64,000 nt of DNA from Acholeplasmatales bacterium (GTDB lineage Bacteria; Bacillota_I; Bacilli_A; Acholeplasmatales; Anaeroplasmataceae), in contig JAFTDB010000032.1 of NCBI GenBank assembly GCA_017454375.1, positions 1 to 64,000 of the forward strand, in the 5' to 3' direction. The position numbers were made by a program, and so were the translations under genes. Position 1 is the stretch's first letter, and each line of letters begins with the position of its first letter. Below are positions 35,722 to 48,800 of this stretch, piece by piece. The notes beneath the pieces were generated by a model. That model did no database searches. It was not told the origin of the DNA and saw nothing but the letters and a program-made list of their open reading frames with translations.

Positions 35722-36648
35722 TTACTTATTCTCAAATATTTCTCTTTTAGCATTAGTTAATTCAGTAAGGAATAATTTATCTAATTTAGTAAATGCATAG
35801 CCCTTTTTATAGATTAATACATCTCTATAAACCTTATCATTATCCTTACATTCTCTTTGGATTAGATTGTATCTATCAATATATGTTTTTGGAAGTGGAG
35901 AAACCCACATAAAGGCATTTTCATTTTCTGATAATATATCAAATTGACTACCTCTTTCAAAAACATATATTCTCTTATCTATATCCTCAGGTAATTCTGC
36001 CTGTCTAACCTTAGATAAGGGCATTGAAGGTATATATGGATCAGCATGAGCAATTTCTACATATTCCTTTAAATCTTGATATCTAATTTCTTCTTTATCA
36101 GCTAATGAACTATTTTTATTGAATATTAATTTATAAGAATATTCAGAAATTAATTCATATTCTAAGCCCTTTTCTTCTAACATTATCTTAAAATATTTAT
36201 CATATTTAGAGGCATATCTTATAATACCTAATCTATAATCTGCATCAAGGATATTTTCAATGGCCTTAAAAGAGTTAGTTTCTTTATAAAATATTTCAGC
36301 AGGATTATCATTATCTATATATTTAGAGAATTTCATAAATGCATATGAAATATATGAAGCCCTAGGAACTGATATAGAAAATAATTGTTTATTATTTGTT
36401 TTAAACATATCTTCTATTTTATCAAATTCCTCTAATGCTGTTTTAGCATAACGGATTAGCTGATCTCCCTCAACTGTTAGAACCATACCCTTTGATGTTC
36501 TTTCAAATATTTCAAAACCCAATGATGATTCTAATTCCTTTATAGCTCTAGATAAATTTGGTTGTGCTATATATAAATTTTCGGCAGCCTTATTGATAGA
36601 ACCTACCTTAGCTACCTCTATTGCATATTTCAAATACATTATGTTCAT
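35722..36648 (-). CDS. LysR-family transcriptional regulator
   Basis: 308 residues. The N-terminal winged helix-turn-helix has the family pattern SINKAAENLYIAQPNLSRAIKELESSLGFEIFERT (about residues 17-51, shown here only in outline: AAENLYIAQPNLSRAIKELE). The C-terminal effector domain is of the PBP type. The inducer is unknown. The gene lies in line with and 113 bases upstream of rex, with no visible terminator between. A shared dyad at its own promoter and at the rex promoter makes it the likely regulator of the redox operon. Start supported by AAGGAG. Confidence 0.87.
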   Translation of the reverse strand: MNIMYLKYAIEVAKVGSINKAAENLYIAQPNLSRAIKELESSLGFEIFERTSKGMVLTVEGDQLIRYAKTALEEFDKIEDMFKTNNKQLFSISVPRASYISYAFMKFSKYIDNDNPAEIFYKETNSFKAIENILDADYRLGIIRYASKYDKYFKIMLEEKGLEYELISEYSYKLIFNKNSSLADKEEIRYQDLKEYVEIAHADPYIPSMPLSKVRQAELPEDIDKRIYVFERGSQFDILSENENAFMWVSPLPKTYIDRYNLIQRECKDNDKVYRDVLIYKKGYAFTKLDKLFLTELTNAKREIFENK

Positions 36649-36671
36649 ATTCTCAATACTCCTTTTTTAGA

Positions 36672-36706
36672 TATATCATATTTGATATACCTTATCAATT
36701 ATAACA
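36672..36706 (-). promoter_or_regulatory. lysR promoter with overlapping downstream dyad
   Basis: Minus strand extended -10 TGT-TATAAT (36706-36698) with no clear -35. The dyad TATATC-N6-GATATA (36672-36689) falls at about +2 to +19 of the inferred start (~36691), a position suited to autorepression. Confidence 0.55.
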
Positions 36707-36836
36707 TAAAATACAGCTTTTGGCTAATTTAACGTTTTCTTAATGAAAAAAGAGCATTAAAAATATATATCAAGCATAACAAATATATAATAACATATGC
36801 TCTGCCACAAAACTGCAACTAAATTAGCATAAAAAA

Positions 36837-36869
36837 AGAATCAAACCCGAAAGTTTGATTCTATTTTTT
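36837..36869. terminator. Terminator of the giant surface protein gene
   Basis: Stem AGAATCAAAC (36837-36846), 6-base loop, GTTTGATTCT (36853-36862). An A-run lies on the left, so it ends minus-strand transcripts, and a T-run on the right. It is 10 bases beyond the stop codon of the giant gene. Stem and most of the loop are the same as in the hairpin at 26620-26641. Between 36710 and 36836 I see only AT-rich spacer. Confidence 0.85.
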
Positions 36870-36872
36870 TAA

Positions 36873-39800
36873 TTATAGACCTAATTTGTATCTTCTTCTC
36901 ATTATGAAGAACATTACGCCTAATACCACCATGGCAGCAACTACTGCACTACCAATACCAACGCCGAAGCCTAAGCCAGCATTGAATACATGTGGTGCTG
37001 CATAGATGAATACAAATTCAGAAAGTGATGTAGTATTGAATGATACATGACTACCATTAATTACATAATCATCCTTTGTGAATGTTTGAACAAGACTACC
37101 ATTATGAATGTGTAAAATCTTGAAATCAAAATCCTTAACCTCATCTGGAATAACTAATTCTACAGTAATTACTGTACCAGAAGCTAAGTCAGATGGTTGA
37201 ATTTCTACATTACCTTCATCAGTATGTCTATACAATTTAACTTCATAAGCCATTACTGCCTTTTCATCAGTAGGGATTACTTTAGCATATATCTTAGCTA
37301 ATGGCTCTTCTGGTGTAGTCTTTACAAGCTCTGCTTCAAATTCTACATCAGATGTAAATCCTAATTCGCTATTAGCAATCTTAATTGATGCTGGATTAGC
37401 AGAATCATTATTAGATAATGTAGACTTGTTGTTAGCAAGTGTAACTTCTACAGCTGGGCTTGCTAGATAATTATCTAATTCTTTATATCTAACTTGATAC
37501 TTGCCTTGAGCTAAGCCTGTAACTGTATCACCAGTTATAGCCTTATATGATCCTGATTCAGCCTTGTATTCCATGTTTTCAGTTACACCTAAAATCTTAC
37601 CTACAGAAGCATTATCAACATCATTAACACCGCTTATACCAATAGGAGCATTACGTTCTGCCTTAGCAATTACGAAGCTGAATGATAAATCAGTTGTAGT
37701 CTTATCAGTCCATTCATAATTTACCTTATCAATGATTGATACAACTACATTATATGTACCAGCATTGAATTGAACATTATTTTCAATTCTATATAGATCA
37801 TTTCTAGCAATATTATAAGTGAACGCTTCACCAGTATATGTAAATGATCTATCATCCTTAACTGGCTTATCAATTGTAACCTTACTAATTACGAAGCTAA
37901 ATACGATATCATCAGTAGTATCATCATTCCATAGATAATTATCCTTATCCTTTAATGCTACTACAACATTGTATCTACCAGCGTTAGTTTGGATATTACC
38001 AGTTACATCATATAATGTACTATTCTTAACAACATATTCTTGTTTTTCACCATTGTAAGTGAATGTTGCATCATAAGCTGTTGGAGCCTCTACTATTGCC
38101 TTAAGGATTACATATTCAACTGAATATTCTTCTCCTTCAGGAAGCTCTGCTAGAACATAGTTATTATTTGTTAATGAAACAACAGTTGCCTTATGCTCAC
38201 CAGCGTCCTTAGCAATACCAATTGAAGTAGCGCTACATAGATCACCGCTAATTACACCAGTAACTCTTACAGATGGAGATTGATATTCACCATTATAAGT
38301 TAATGTTGTATTACCAAATACTACACCAACTGGTTTTGGATTAATAGTAATTGTAGCTTCTAATTCACCATCAATAATGTAGTTTGTTGATGTTGTTTCG
38401 AAGATTGCCTTAACAGTTACTACACCAACATTAGTTATTCTATTGTTAACATATCTAACTGTTGTAGCTATACCATCATAGCCAACTGGCATTTCACCAC
38501 TAATTTGAATTGAATGAGAATTTCTATCATATGTGAATTCTTTTGATTCAAATACGATATTAGATAAATCATAAGATGCTTTACCAATTACAAATTCGTA
38601 AGCTAAATCAGCCTTAGAATCATTATCCCACTTATAATTCTTAGAATCAGTTAATTTAACATTAACTACATATTCACCAGCGTTAGTTTGAACATTATTA
38701 GTTATTTGATATAAATCGCTTAATGCTAGATTATAAGTTTGTGCCTCACCGTTATATACGAATTCAGTTGTTACAGCTTCTGGTCTATTAACAGTAGCCT
38801 CAACGATACGATAGCTTGCGAAGACATTAGATTTAATCTCATAATTATCATTTGAAATACTTACGATTCTAATTGTGTAATCAACATTAGCTACATCTTT
38901 TCTACCATCAGTAGTTACAGCTTCACATTGATCACCAAAAACGATTCCTTCAAGAACTAATGTAGGCTTTTGAACCTCGCCATTATAAGTAAGAACTAAA
39001 TTAGACCATACAGGTGTTAATTCTTTCTTTATAACAGTTAGCTTACCACTCATAGCCTCTGGAATTTCATAGTTATCATTTGTAACCGTGAATGTTACAG
39101 TTGCTACTGTTGTACCAACATTAGTTAATACGTTGTTTTCATAATGTGGTACGATAATACCTTGTGTATCACCAGCGATTTCAAGCTTTTGTTCCATACC
39201 ATTATATGTAACAGTCTTATCGTTGAATGAGATATTATACATTCCAAATTCAGCCTTATTAATTATGAATTCATATGTTAAATCATCATTATTCTTTAAT
39301 TCATTATTCCATACATAATTAATCTTGTCAGCAAGCTCTACTAATACTTCATATTCACCTGCATCAACATGCTCATCATTTGATACATTGAAGTAATTAG
39401 ATGGAGTAATGTCATATTTTAATGTTTCACCAGTGTAAGTGTATGTTCTATCAATTACTGTAGGAAGTTCTACAACATATGGTGTAATCACAAAGTTTGC
39501 AGTTACTTCTGCAGGAAGCTTATAGTTAGCATTAGATAAAGCACTTACTGTTGCTACATATTCACCAACATTAGCCATGCCACCACTTACTGTCAAGAAG
39601 CATACATCTTCTTCAAATAAGCCTGTTGCTTGAGCTTCTGGAGTAATTACATTACCAGTGTATTCGAAGCTTAGGTTACCCCAAGTAATGCCGATTTCCT
39701 TTTCTACTACCTTTAATGTAGCAACCATATCTGGAAGCTCATTGTAGTTGTTACCAACATTGAATGTAACAGTAACTTCTTGTTCACCGACATTTCTTCT

Positions 39801-42800
39801 ATTATTGTTAACATATTCATATGTGATTTCAGTTGGCAATTCACCATCTATAGCAAGCATTAGATTATTAACTATACCACTATATGTGAATGTCTTAGAT
39901 TCGAATGCAAGCTTAGCTGCATCAAATGTTGCCTTACCAATTACGAATTCATATTCTAAATCAGTATTATCTGAATTTTCCCATACATAATTAGTCTTAT
40001 CAAGAAGCTCTAATGTAACTGTGTATGTACCAGCATTAGTTTGAACATTATTATTAATTCTATATAAAGGATTTAATTCAAGCTCATACTTTTGTGGATT
40101 ACCATTGTAAGTGAATACTGTAGTATCTGCAACAGGCTTAACAACTGCATATGCAGAAACTATGAATTCAGCTTGATAGTTAGCAGGAAGCTTATAATTG
40201 TTATTTGTAATTATAGCTGTTGCCATATAAGTACCTACTTCAATGCTTGGTCTATCAGCAGTTACTCTTAGATTAATCTCATCACCTTCGATGACATTAC
40301 CAGCCTCTACTGTTGGTAGCTTAGTTTCATTAGAATAGATGAATACTAATGTACCCCAAGTTAAAGTGATTTCTCTTTGGTTAACCTTAATATAAGCCTT
40401 CATTACTTCTGGAACATTATAGTTATTAGATTCAGTTGCAAATGTTGCTATTGCTAATAATTCACCAACATCAGTCATCTTATTATATTCATAAGATACT
40501 GTTACTGTATCGCCATCAAGACCTGTAGGTAATGTACCCGCAATATTAATTTCATGTTCTGTACCATCATATTCAAATTCTTCTGATGTGAATGTGATAG
40601 CACTCATATCATAATCAGCCTTTTCAACTATAAACTCTACAGAGTTTTCAGCTGGAATTGCATAATTATCATTATCGATAGAATCTAGTGTTACAGTGTA
40701 TGTACCAGCATTTGTAATAGCTGCACTTAATGTAGCATTAACTGTATCACCATCAACAACATTATTAAGTGTGATAGTTGGATTATGAGCTTGATTATCA
40801 TATGTAACTTTTGTATCAGTCCAAGTGATATTTAATACAAGCTTATTAACCTTTAATGTAGCTTCTAGCTTACCACTTATTTCATTGAAGTTAGAGTTAA
40901 CAGTGAATGTTACCTCAGCAGCAAGAGTTTGGGCAGCTGTAGATTCATTATTGGCATAATGAGGAGTTACACCAACTGGAAGCTCTTCTGCTATTTCAAT
41001 CTTATGAAGTGTACCATCATAAGTTACTTCTAAGTCTTCAAATGTTAATGTTGTAATATCAAATGTAGCCTTGTCAATTTCAAATGTGAATTCTAATGCA
41101 CTTGGAGTACCAACTACATTATACATCTTAGCATTTGGAGTAAGGATTGCTTTATAGCTACCAGCATTGATTGCCTTGTTATCACTAACAGCTTCATAAG
41201 CTGTACCATTATATAATTGATATGATATATCAAATACTTCTTCAAGACCTGTTAAGCCTTCCTTATCAGAGTTAATAGTTATTTCATGGCTACCAAAGTT
41301 GAATACATAATCATCAGCTTCTGCGGCCTTCTTAGCAACCTCTATAGTAGCCTTATTTGCTTCACCATAAGGTGAACCAGTAATTGCATCGTATACTACA
41401 AAGTCAGTACCAACCATTTCATATACAAATGCATGCTTATCTAAGCTAATTACTAAGTCACTACCATCAAGTTTTAAGCTCACATAATCATTATATGTCT
41501 TACCCTCAGCTTGACCTGTAGCATCAAATCTAAATGAAGTCTTATTAGCACTATTAGCATCTTTAACATAAACTAAATCATCAGCATATGTCTTGAATAC
41601 TAAATTAACATTACCACCACTATATTCTACATGGTTGTATTCTGCATAAACATTAGATAATTCACCATTATTTAATGCTTGATCTACATGGCCTCTAATT
41701 ACTGGAGTGCCTGTTAGATATAATTCAGATGTAACAGTATTTAATACTACATTATTAACATTACCACCAGCAAGTACTAATACTGATGTATCGTAAACAT
41801 TAATATTACCACTTTCTTCAGTAGTTACATCATCATATAGCTTGAATACTGCATCACCAGATACATCAAGTGCAGCTATATTATGACCGTTTAGATCTAA
41901 TCCCTTAATATCAGCACCAACTACTACTAACTTCTTATCTAGACAAGTTGTTAAGAAATAGTATGCATGTGTAGCATCAAGAGTATAACAATCATTAACA
42001 CTATCATATGTTAAATAATCATATGAATTAGTATCAGAATCATAATAGATTTCTAATACTTCTACATTTCCACTTACGAAGCCAGTCTTATCATATACTA
42101 CTTTCCATATGATTGGTGTAGTACCATCTTCATCATAATGCCAATAATTTCTATAAGATGCAACTATAGGGAATGTTTCACTATAGCACTTAATCTTAGA
42201 CATTTCATTATATGATATATCATCTCTTTGTGCTTGATAGAACAATTCGCTCTTAGCTTCAAATGTATTATTTGCAATTGAAGTAACTGATGCAGGAATT
42301 AATACATAACAATCAGCACTTATATAATGATATGAATACTCATTTGAAGCAGGATTTGTAAGTGATAAGTTAACCTTAGTTTCTCTTGAGATCTTAGTTA
42401 CAGTATTTGGAATTACAATACCCTTAATTGAAGTGATTGCACCTCTTAAACCATATAATTCAGTATTATCAGCTGGATTATATACAAATTCCCAATGATT
42501 AACGATATCTTCATCGTTAACAACATACTTAGCTACATAACCGTTTGATACCTCTCCACGTTCTAATACGCATAATGAGTAGTTATCAATCTTAGCTAAT
42601 GTTGTTGAATTCATGAATGCATGATCACCAATTGTAGTTACTGCATAAGGTAATGTAATAGCCTTAATACGTGTAGCGAAGAATGCATAATCACCGATTA
42701 CTCTTAATTCACTATCATAGCCACTGCTACCAATAGTTACTTCTTGTAAGCCAGATCCTGAGAATGCGCTATTTGCAATTTCAGTTACTGTATCAGGAAT

Positions 42801-45800
42801 AATAACCTTAGTTAAGCCAAGTGCACTATTGAAGGCAGATCCTTTAATCTTTGTGATTGCACTATTGATTGTAATTGTACCTAATGCAAGCTTACTACAT
42901 CCTGAGAATGCATAAGCACCGATTTCATCTACATCAGGGTTGAATGTAATCTTTCCAAAGTTATAACAATTTTCAAAAGCATGATCATAATATTTGATAA
43001 CATTTGTAGTTGCATCGATTGTCTTAGCAGAATCAGTTGGATCTGGAGTGAGGATTTCAGTGATCTTATCACAGTTTTGGAATGCATATGCACCAATAGA
43101 TGTTACAGCTGGAATAGTGATAGATGTAGCTGTAGTCATATTCATGAATGCACCAGCAGAGATGTTACCATCTAAAATAGTGATCTTTGCTAATCCTTGT
43201 GGTATGAAGTAAATTTCATCAGTTAATACTGAAGTAGAATCAGCATAATATGATTGGATTACTCTTCTACCATTATTATATGTGTTTGTACCGAAGATAT
43301 ATCCAAGTGGATATTGATTTGTATCAGTATCAACGTTACGCATACTTCCAACGAATGGAAGGACGATTTCCTCAAGTGAGCTACATCCTTCAAATACTGC
43401 AGCACCAATTAATACAACTGACGAAGGAACTGTAACCTTCTTAACGAATGTTGCATTCTTGAATGCGCCCTCTTTTATTTCCTTAACAGGAAGTGAAGAG
43501 TATTCTGCAGGTATTTCAATTGTTGAGCTTGTGATACTACCAATACTTACAAGTCTATAATAATTATTGGCTGGATTAGATGGATCTACTACTAATTCAA
43601 AGTCGAAGTTAACTGCCCATTCAGTAGGTAGATATTCCTCGTTATAATACCAATAATTAATACGGTTAACATTTGGAGATGTTTCTGAATAATATCTTGC
43701 TCTAGTTCCACCATCCAATACCAATACACCATTACCTGTAGTATAATCTATGATCTTCTTAGTTACACCGCCAAAGTAGATAACTAATAAGCTATTCATA
43801 CCCTTAGATGCATCATTCTTTATTTGGGTAATAGTTGATGGTAATACGAAGTACTTAATGCTTGAGCATCCTTCAAAGGCACTTACGCCAATTGTAGTAA
43901 TGCCTTCTGGTAATACTACCATTTCAACTTCCTTGAAGTTATAGAATTGATAATCACCAATCTTATCAAGAGTTACTCCTGAAGAAATTAAATCTAGATG
44001 TAATTGAATAGTATCAACTGTAGTATATGTATTATTATCCTTAATTCTGAATGTAGGACGTACCTTAACATCTACGTTGTTTTCTCTAACTGTCTTTTCT
44101 GGAGCGTTCATTGGGTTAGCGTATAGGTTGGCGAATTCAATCAATGCCCAGCTTAGAACAGTATTATCATAATATATATTATATAGATTAGAATTTTGAA
44201 TTCTAAATGCATCCTCACCAAATGATGTGAATGTACCACTTAATGTAATAGATGCAAGTGATTGAGCACCCTTGAATGCTTCTTTGCCAACTACTAGACC
44301 ATCACCAGTTAATGCTAGTGAAGTAATTAGGTTAACATTTTCAAATGCATTTCTACCAATTGAAGTTAATGTAGAATCGATAGTAACATTTTCAATGATA
44401 CATGTTGAAGTTTCCTTATGAGCAAATGCATAATCACCAATTGTTGCCGCATTTTCACCAGTGATTCTTACTTCTCTTAATGACTTGAAGTTATAGAATT
44501 GATAATTACCAACACTTGTAGTTAATGCTATTTCACTTGGAGTGTAATATACATTATTATTGTTCTTCATTAATACAGTCGCATAAGCAGCTGGGTTAGA
44601 ATACATATTTGCAAATGTAATACCCATCCAATCTTCAATTGTACCATCATAATATACATTTTGAAGGGCTGGATTAATATTATCTACACTCTTGAATGCA
44701 TCAGTGCCAATTGATGTAATACTACTTGATAAATTAATTCTTTCAATATTGATTGCCTTTTCAAATGCAGATGCTGGAATAGATGTCATTGTATTTAAAG
44801 TGACAGTCTTTAATGATTCAGGAATTAAAATATTAGTTTCACTAGGACCATTTGTACCAAAGATATAACCGAAATATGTATTAGTGTCTCCACCATCACC
44901 AATGATTGGTAATGTTATAGATGTTAAATTACATCCGTAGAATGCACCAAAGCCAATCTTAGTAATATTAGTTGGAACAACAACACTAGTAATTGCAGTA
45001 TTCTTGAATGCTTCTGCACCAATTTCTACTACATCATGTTCATTTCTAAATTCATCACTGATTACTAAATTCTTTTCAGTTACGTTACCGATACCGATAA
45101 TCTTATATTTACCACTATTTGGTGCAGTTTCAGCATAGTCAAATGAGATACCCCAATCAGTTGGAACACCGTCAACCATATGCCAATGAGTACCTGCGCT
45201 TAATAGAGGTCTTTCTTCTGAATAATATAATCTAGTTAAGCTTGATAGGTTAGTATCATGATTTATACTATCCCACATAGTAGCATCTGTATCACCAGGC
45301 TTACCATAATATACAACGCAGTTTGGATTTACTGATGCAAATGCACCGGCTGTAATGCTATTAATGCCTGATGGAATGATTACATATTCAAGTGAAGTCA
45401 TACCAGCAAATGAGTTTGCAGAAATTGAAGTTAATCCACTAGGAAGAACTAAAGTCTTAATTCCGCTACATTCAGCAAATGCATATTCTTCTATTGTTGT
45501 AACTGATTCTGGAAGTGAAATAGTTTCTACTTCATTTAAGCCAATGTAAGCATATGCTTTTACTACTTCTGTACCAGGAATAACATGAATTTGAGTGAAA
45601 TGATAGTATGTATCTGCATCAGTTGTTGAGTCATTTATGAATGCATGTCTACCATAATATAGAGGGTTAGAATACATATTCTTACATGTGATTGTTAAAT
45701 ATTCATAACGTGAACCATTGAAGTATACATTTTCAATATTAACACATCCATAGAATGCATTCTCATATAGAATTACCATTGTACCTGGAACTATAACATT

Positions 45801-48800
45801 AACTAGTGATGTATTATTGCTGAAGCAACCAGCACCTAGAATTTGAATACCACGTGAAACATTAAGATTTCTAAATGATTCTCCATTAAAGGCGTTAGCT
45901 GAGATACCATAGATTGGTTTAGTAGTATCGTTATTGTAATATGCAGGGATATTAATTGAATCACCAGTCATACTACCAATACCCTTAACATAATATTTAC
46001 CATCAACAATTTCATAATCGAAATCTGCTTTCCAAACCTCAGGTAAGCCAGATACCATATGCCAATGTCCTGTTGTATTAGCTAAAGGCTTATCAGCTGC
46101 ATAATACTTCAATACATTTGAAATAGATGTTGAGATAGCACCATTGCTACTACCGATAGTTATAGCATTCCAATTTGTAGAATCACCATAATAATATACC
46201 TTATTAAGTGCAGATGTACGATAGAATGCAAATTCACCTATTTCAGTAATGCTTGTTGGAATAACGATATATTCTAATGCTGTATCACCATAGAATACAT
46301 ATTGTTCTAGTGAAGTAACAGGTGAGTTATCAGCAAATAGTACATATTTTAATGCTGTATTGTTTTCAAACGCATGCTCACCAATTGTTGTAACAGTTGC
46401 AGGAATTACAAGATGATCAACCTTGATTTCACTGAATGCATAGTTACCAATTGTTGAAACACCAGCACCAAGACTTAGAGTTGCTACATCTCTAAATCCA
46501 TAATATTGATAATTACCTACATTTGTATTAAGTGATAATTCAGTAACTGGATTACCATTAATTCTGATATTAGCACTTCTGTTGAATAATGGAGTTGAAA
46601 CATCACCAAATGTGATTTGACCCCAAGTTTCAACTGTTCCACCATAATTTAGGGTAGTTAAGGCAGTCATTGTAGCAAAACCATAATCACCAACTGTAGT
46701 TAATGTTGATGGAATTGTTAATGTTGTAGTGCCAACATTTCTATAGAATGCGTAAGCTCCAACAGTTGTTAAGCTATTACCAAGATTGATTACTTCTGCT
46801 CTTGAGTTAGATGCGAATGCATAATCACCAATAGTCTTAACAGTTGTAGGAAGATTAATATTTTGAATTATAGAACTTTCAAATGCATGAGCACCAATAG
46901 TTTCTAGTACTGAACCATTTTCAAATGTCAATGAATATAACTTAGTTGAATTTGCGAATGCACTTGCACCTATTGTCTTAACTGATGCAGGAATAGTAAG
47001 TTCTTCAATTAAGTTGTTTGCGAATGCACTTGCGCCAATTTCAATAATTGTATCTGGAATTACTACAGATGATAGGTTAACAAGCTTAACGAATGCACTT
47101 GCGCCGATTCTATTAACTACTACATTTTCATAAGTTGAAGGAATAATAATTGAAGTTTCACTAGCTAGCTTATTAGCATTACCATACATTCCTGTAACAG
47201 TATATTTACCATCAACAAGTTCGAATGTGAAGCCTGATAATTCATTGATATCAGATGTTGCATAATATGCTACATAACCATTTGTTGTAGCGCCTCTAAC
47301 AATTACTAATACTGAACTGTTAGATACTTGAGCAAGATTTTCAGAGCCATAGAATGCTTCATTTCCGATAGATGTAATATTCTTTGTAACTAGAATTGAT
47401 GTTAAACCTGAATTATAGAATGCTCTACTACCAATCTTAGTTAATTCTTCTGGTAATGTAATTGATGTTAAGCCTGTAGCTCCATATAGCATACCATCAG
47501 CAATTTCAGTTAAGCCTTCAGATAATGTGAAGCTTGTAATAGTTGGAATACTACTAAATGCATATCCACCGACAGTTGTTACACTATCTGGAAGTACTAC
47601 TGCTACTAGCTTAGTTTCAGCAAATGCGTAGATACCAATGCTTCTTAGGGCAGTACCAAAAGATGCTTCTGTTATTGCTGTCTTTTCAAAAGCATATGTA
47701 CCGATATCTTTTAAGCTTGTAGGCATATTAACACTTGAAAGCTTAGTATCATTTCTAAATAATTCATTACTTATTTCTTCCAATCCATTAGGAAGAACGA
47801 TTGTTGTAAGGTTAGGCATATCAGCAAACGCAGCTTCACCTATTACTTCGACTGTTGCAGGAAGAATCATAGATGTAATAGCTTCATTACCTCTAAATGC
47901 TTCCGCCTCGATTGCTAGGATACTACCGCCTCTGAATGTTGTGATTTCAAGGTCAGTTTCTTGCTTTGTACCAATACCTACTACCTTGTAGCCAGTTTGA
48001 TATTCTTCATATGCGAAATCATAATCCCAAAGCACAGGCTCATTATTTGAATCATATTTCCAATAATCACGTGAATTATTGAATGGTGCTTGAGCTGAAT
48101 AGAACTTAACCATATCAGTTTCAAGTGGGTTATCTCCACCATCAAGTGTAATATTAGCTAATTGTTCTCTTGAACCACCATAATAGATAGTTTGAAGTGA
48201 AGTCATTCCATCAAATGCTTGAGCACCAATTGATGTAACACTTGCAGGGATAATAATATCTGCTAGGCTAGACATATTTGTGAATGCTTGAGTACCAATT
48301 GTAGTCAAATCATCAGGAAGATAAATATCTCTAATATGCTTTAATCCATAAAATGCATAATCACCAATTGCATATCCAGATGGAACAGTAATTACAATGT
48401 ATGCAACCCAGCCACCACCAAATGATAATTCTGCAGATTGATTGATACATGGTGTACCACCAATTTCAAATTCAATAGTTAACCAATCCTCAACAAGACC
48501 CATATACCATACCCATTCAAGGCCTGAACAGCCAATGAATGCATATTCATCATATTTCTTAATAGATGCTGGTAGCCAAATATCTGTCATGCTTGTACAG
48601 TTATAGAATGCGCGCTTACCAATAGATTGATAGCTATCTTCTGGAATATTAACAATTACGATGTCATCATTATATGCAAACGCATCATCTGCAATACCAT
48701 AGATCTTAGAATTTGCATCTAAGAATTCTGCAGGTAGATCAAGTATTGTATCAGTAATTCCACCAATACCAGCAATGTAATATTTGTTATCGATTAATAC

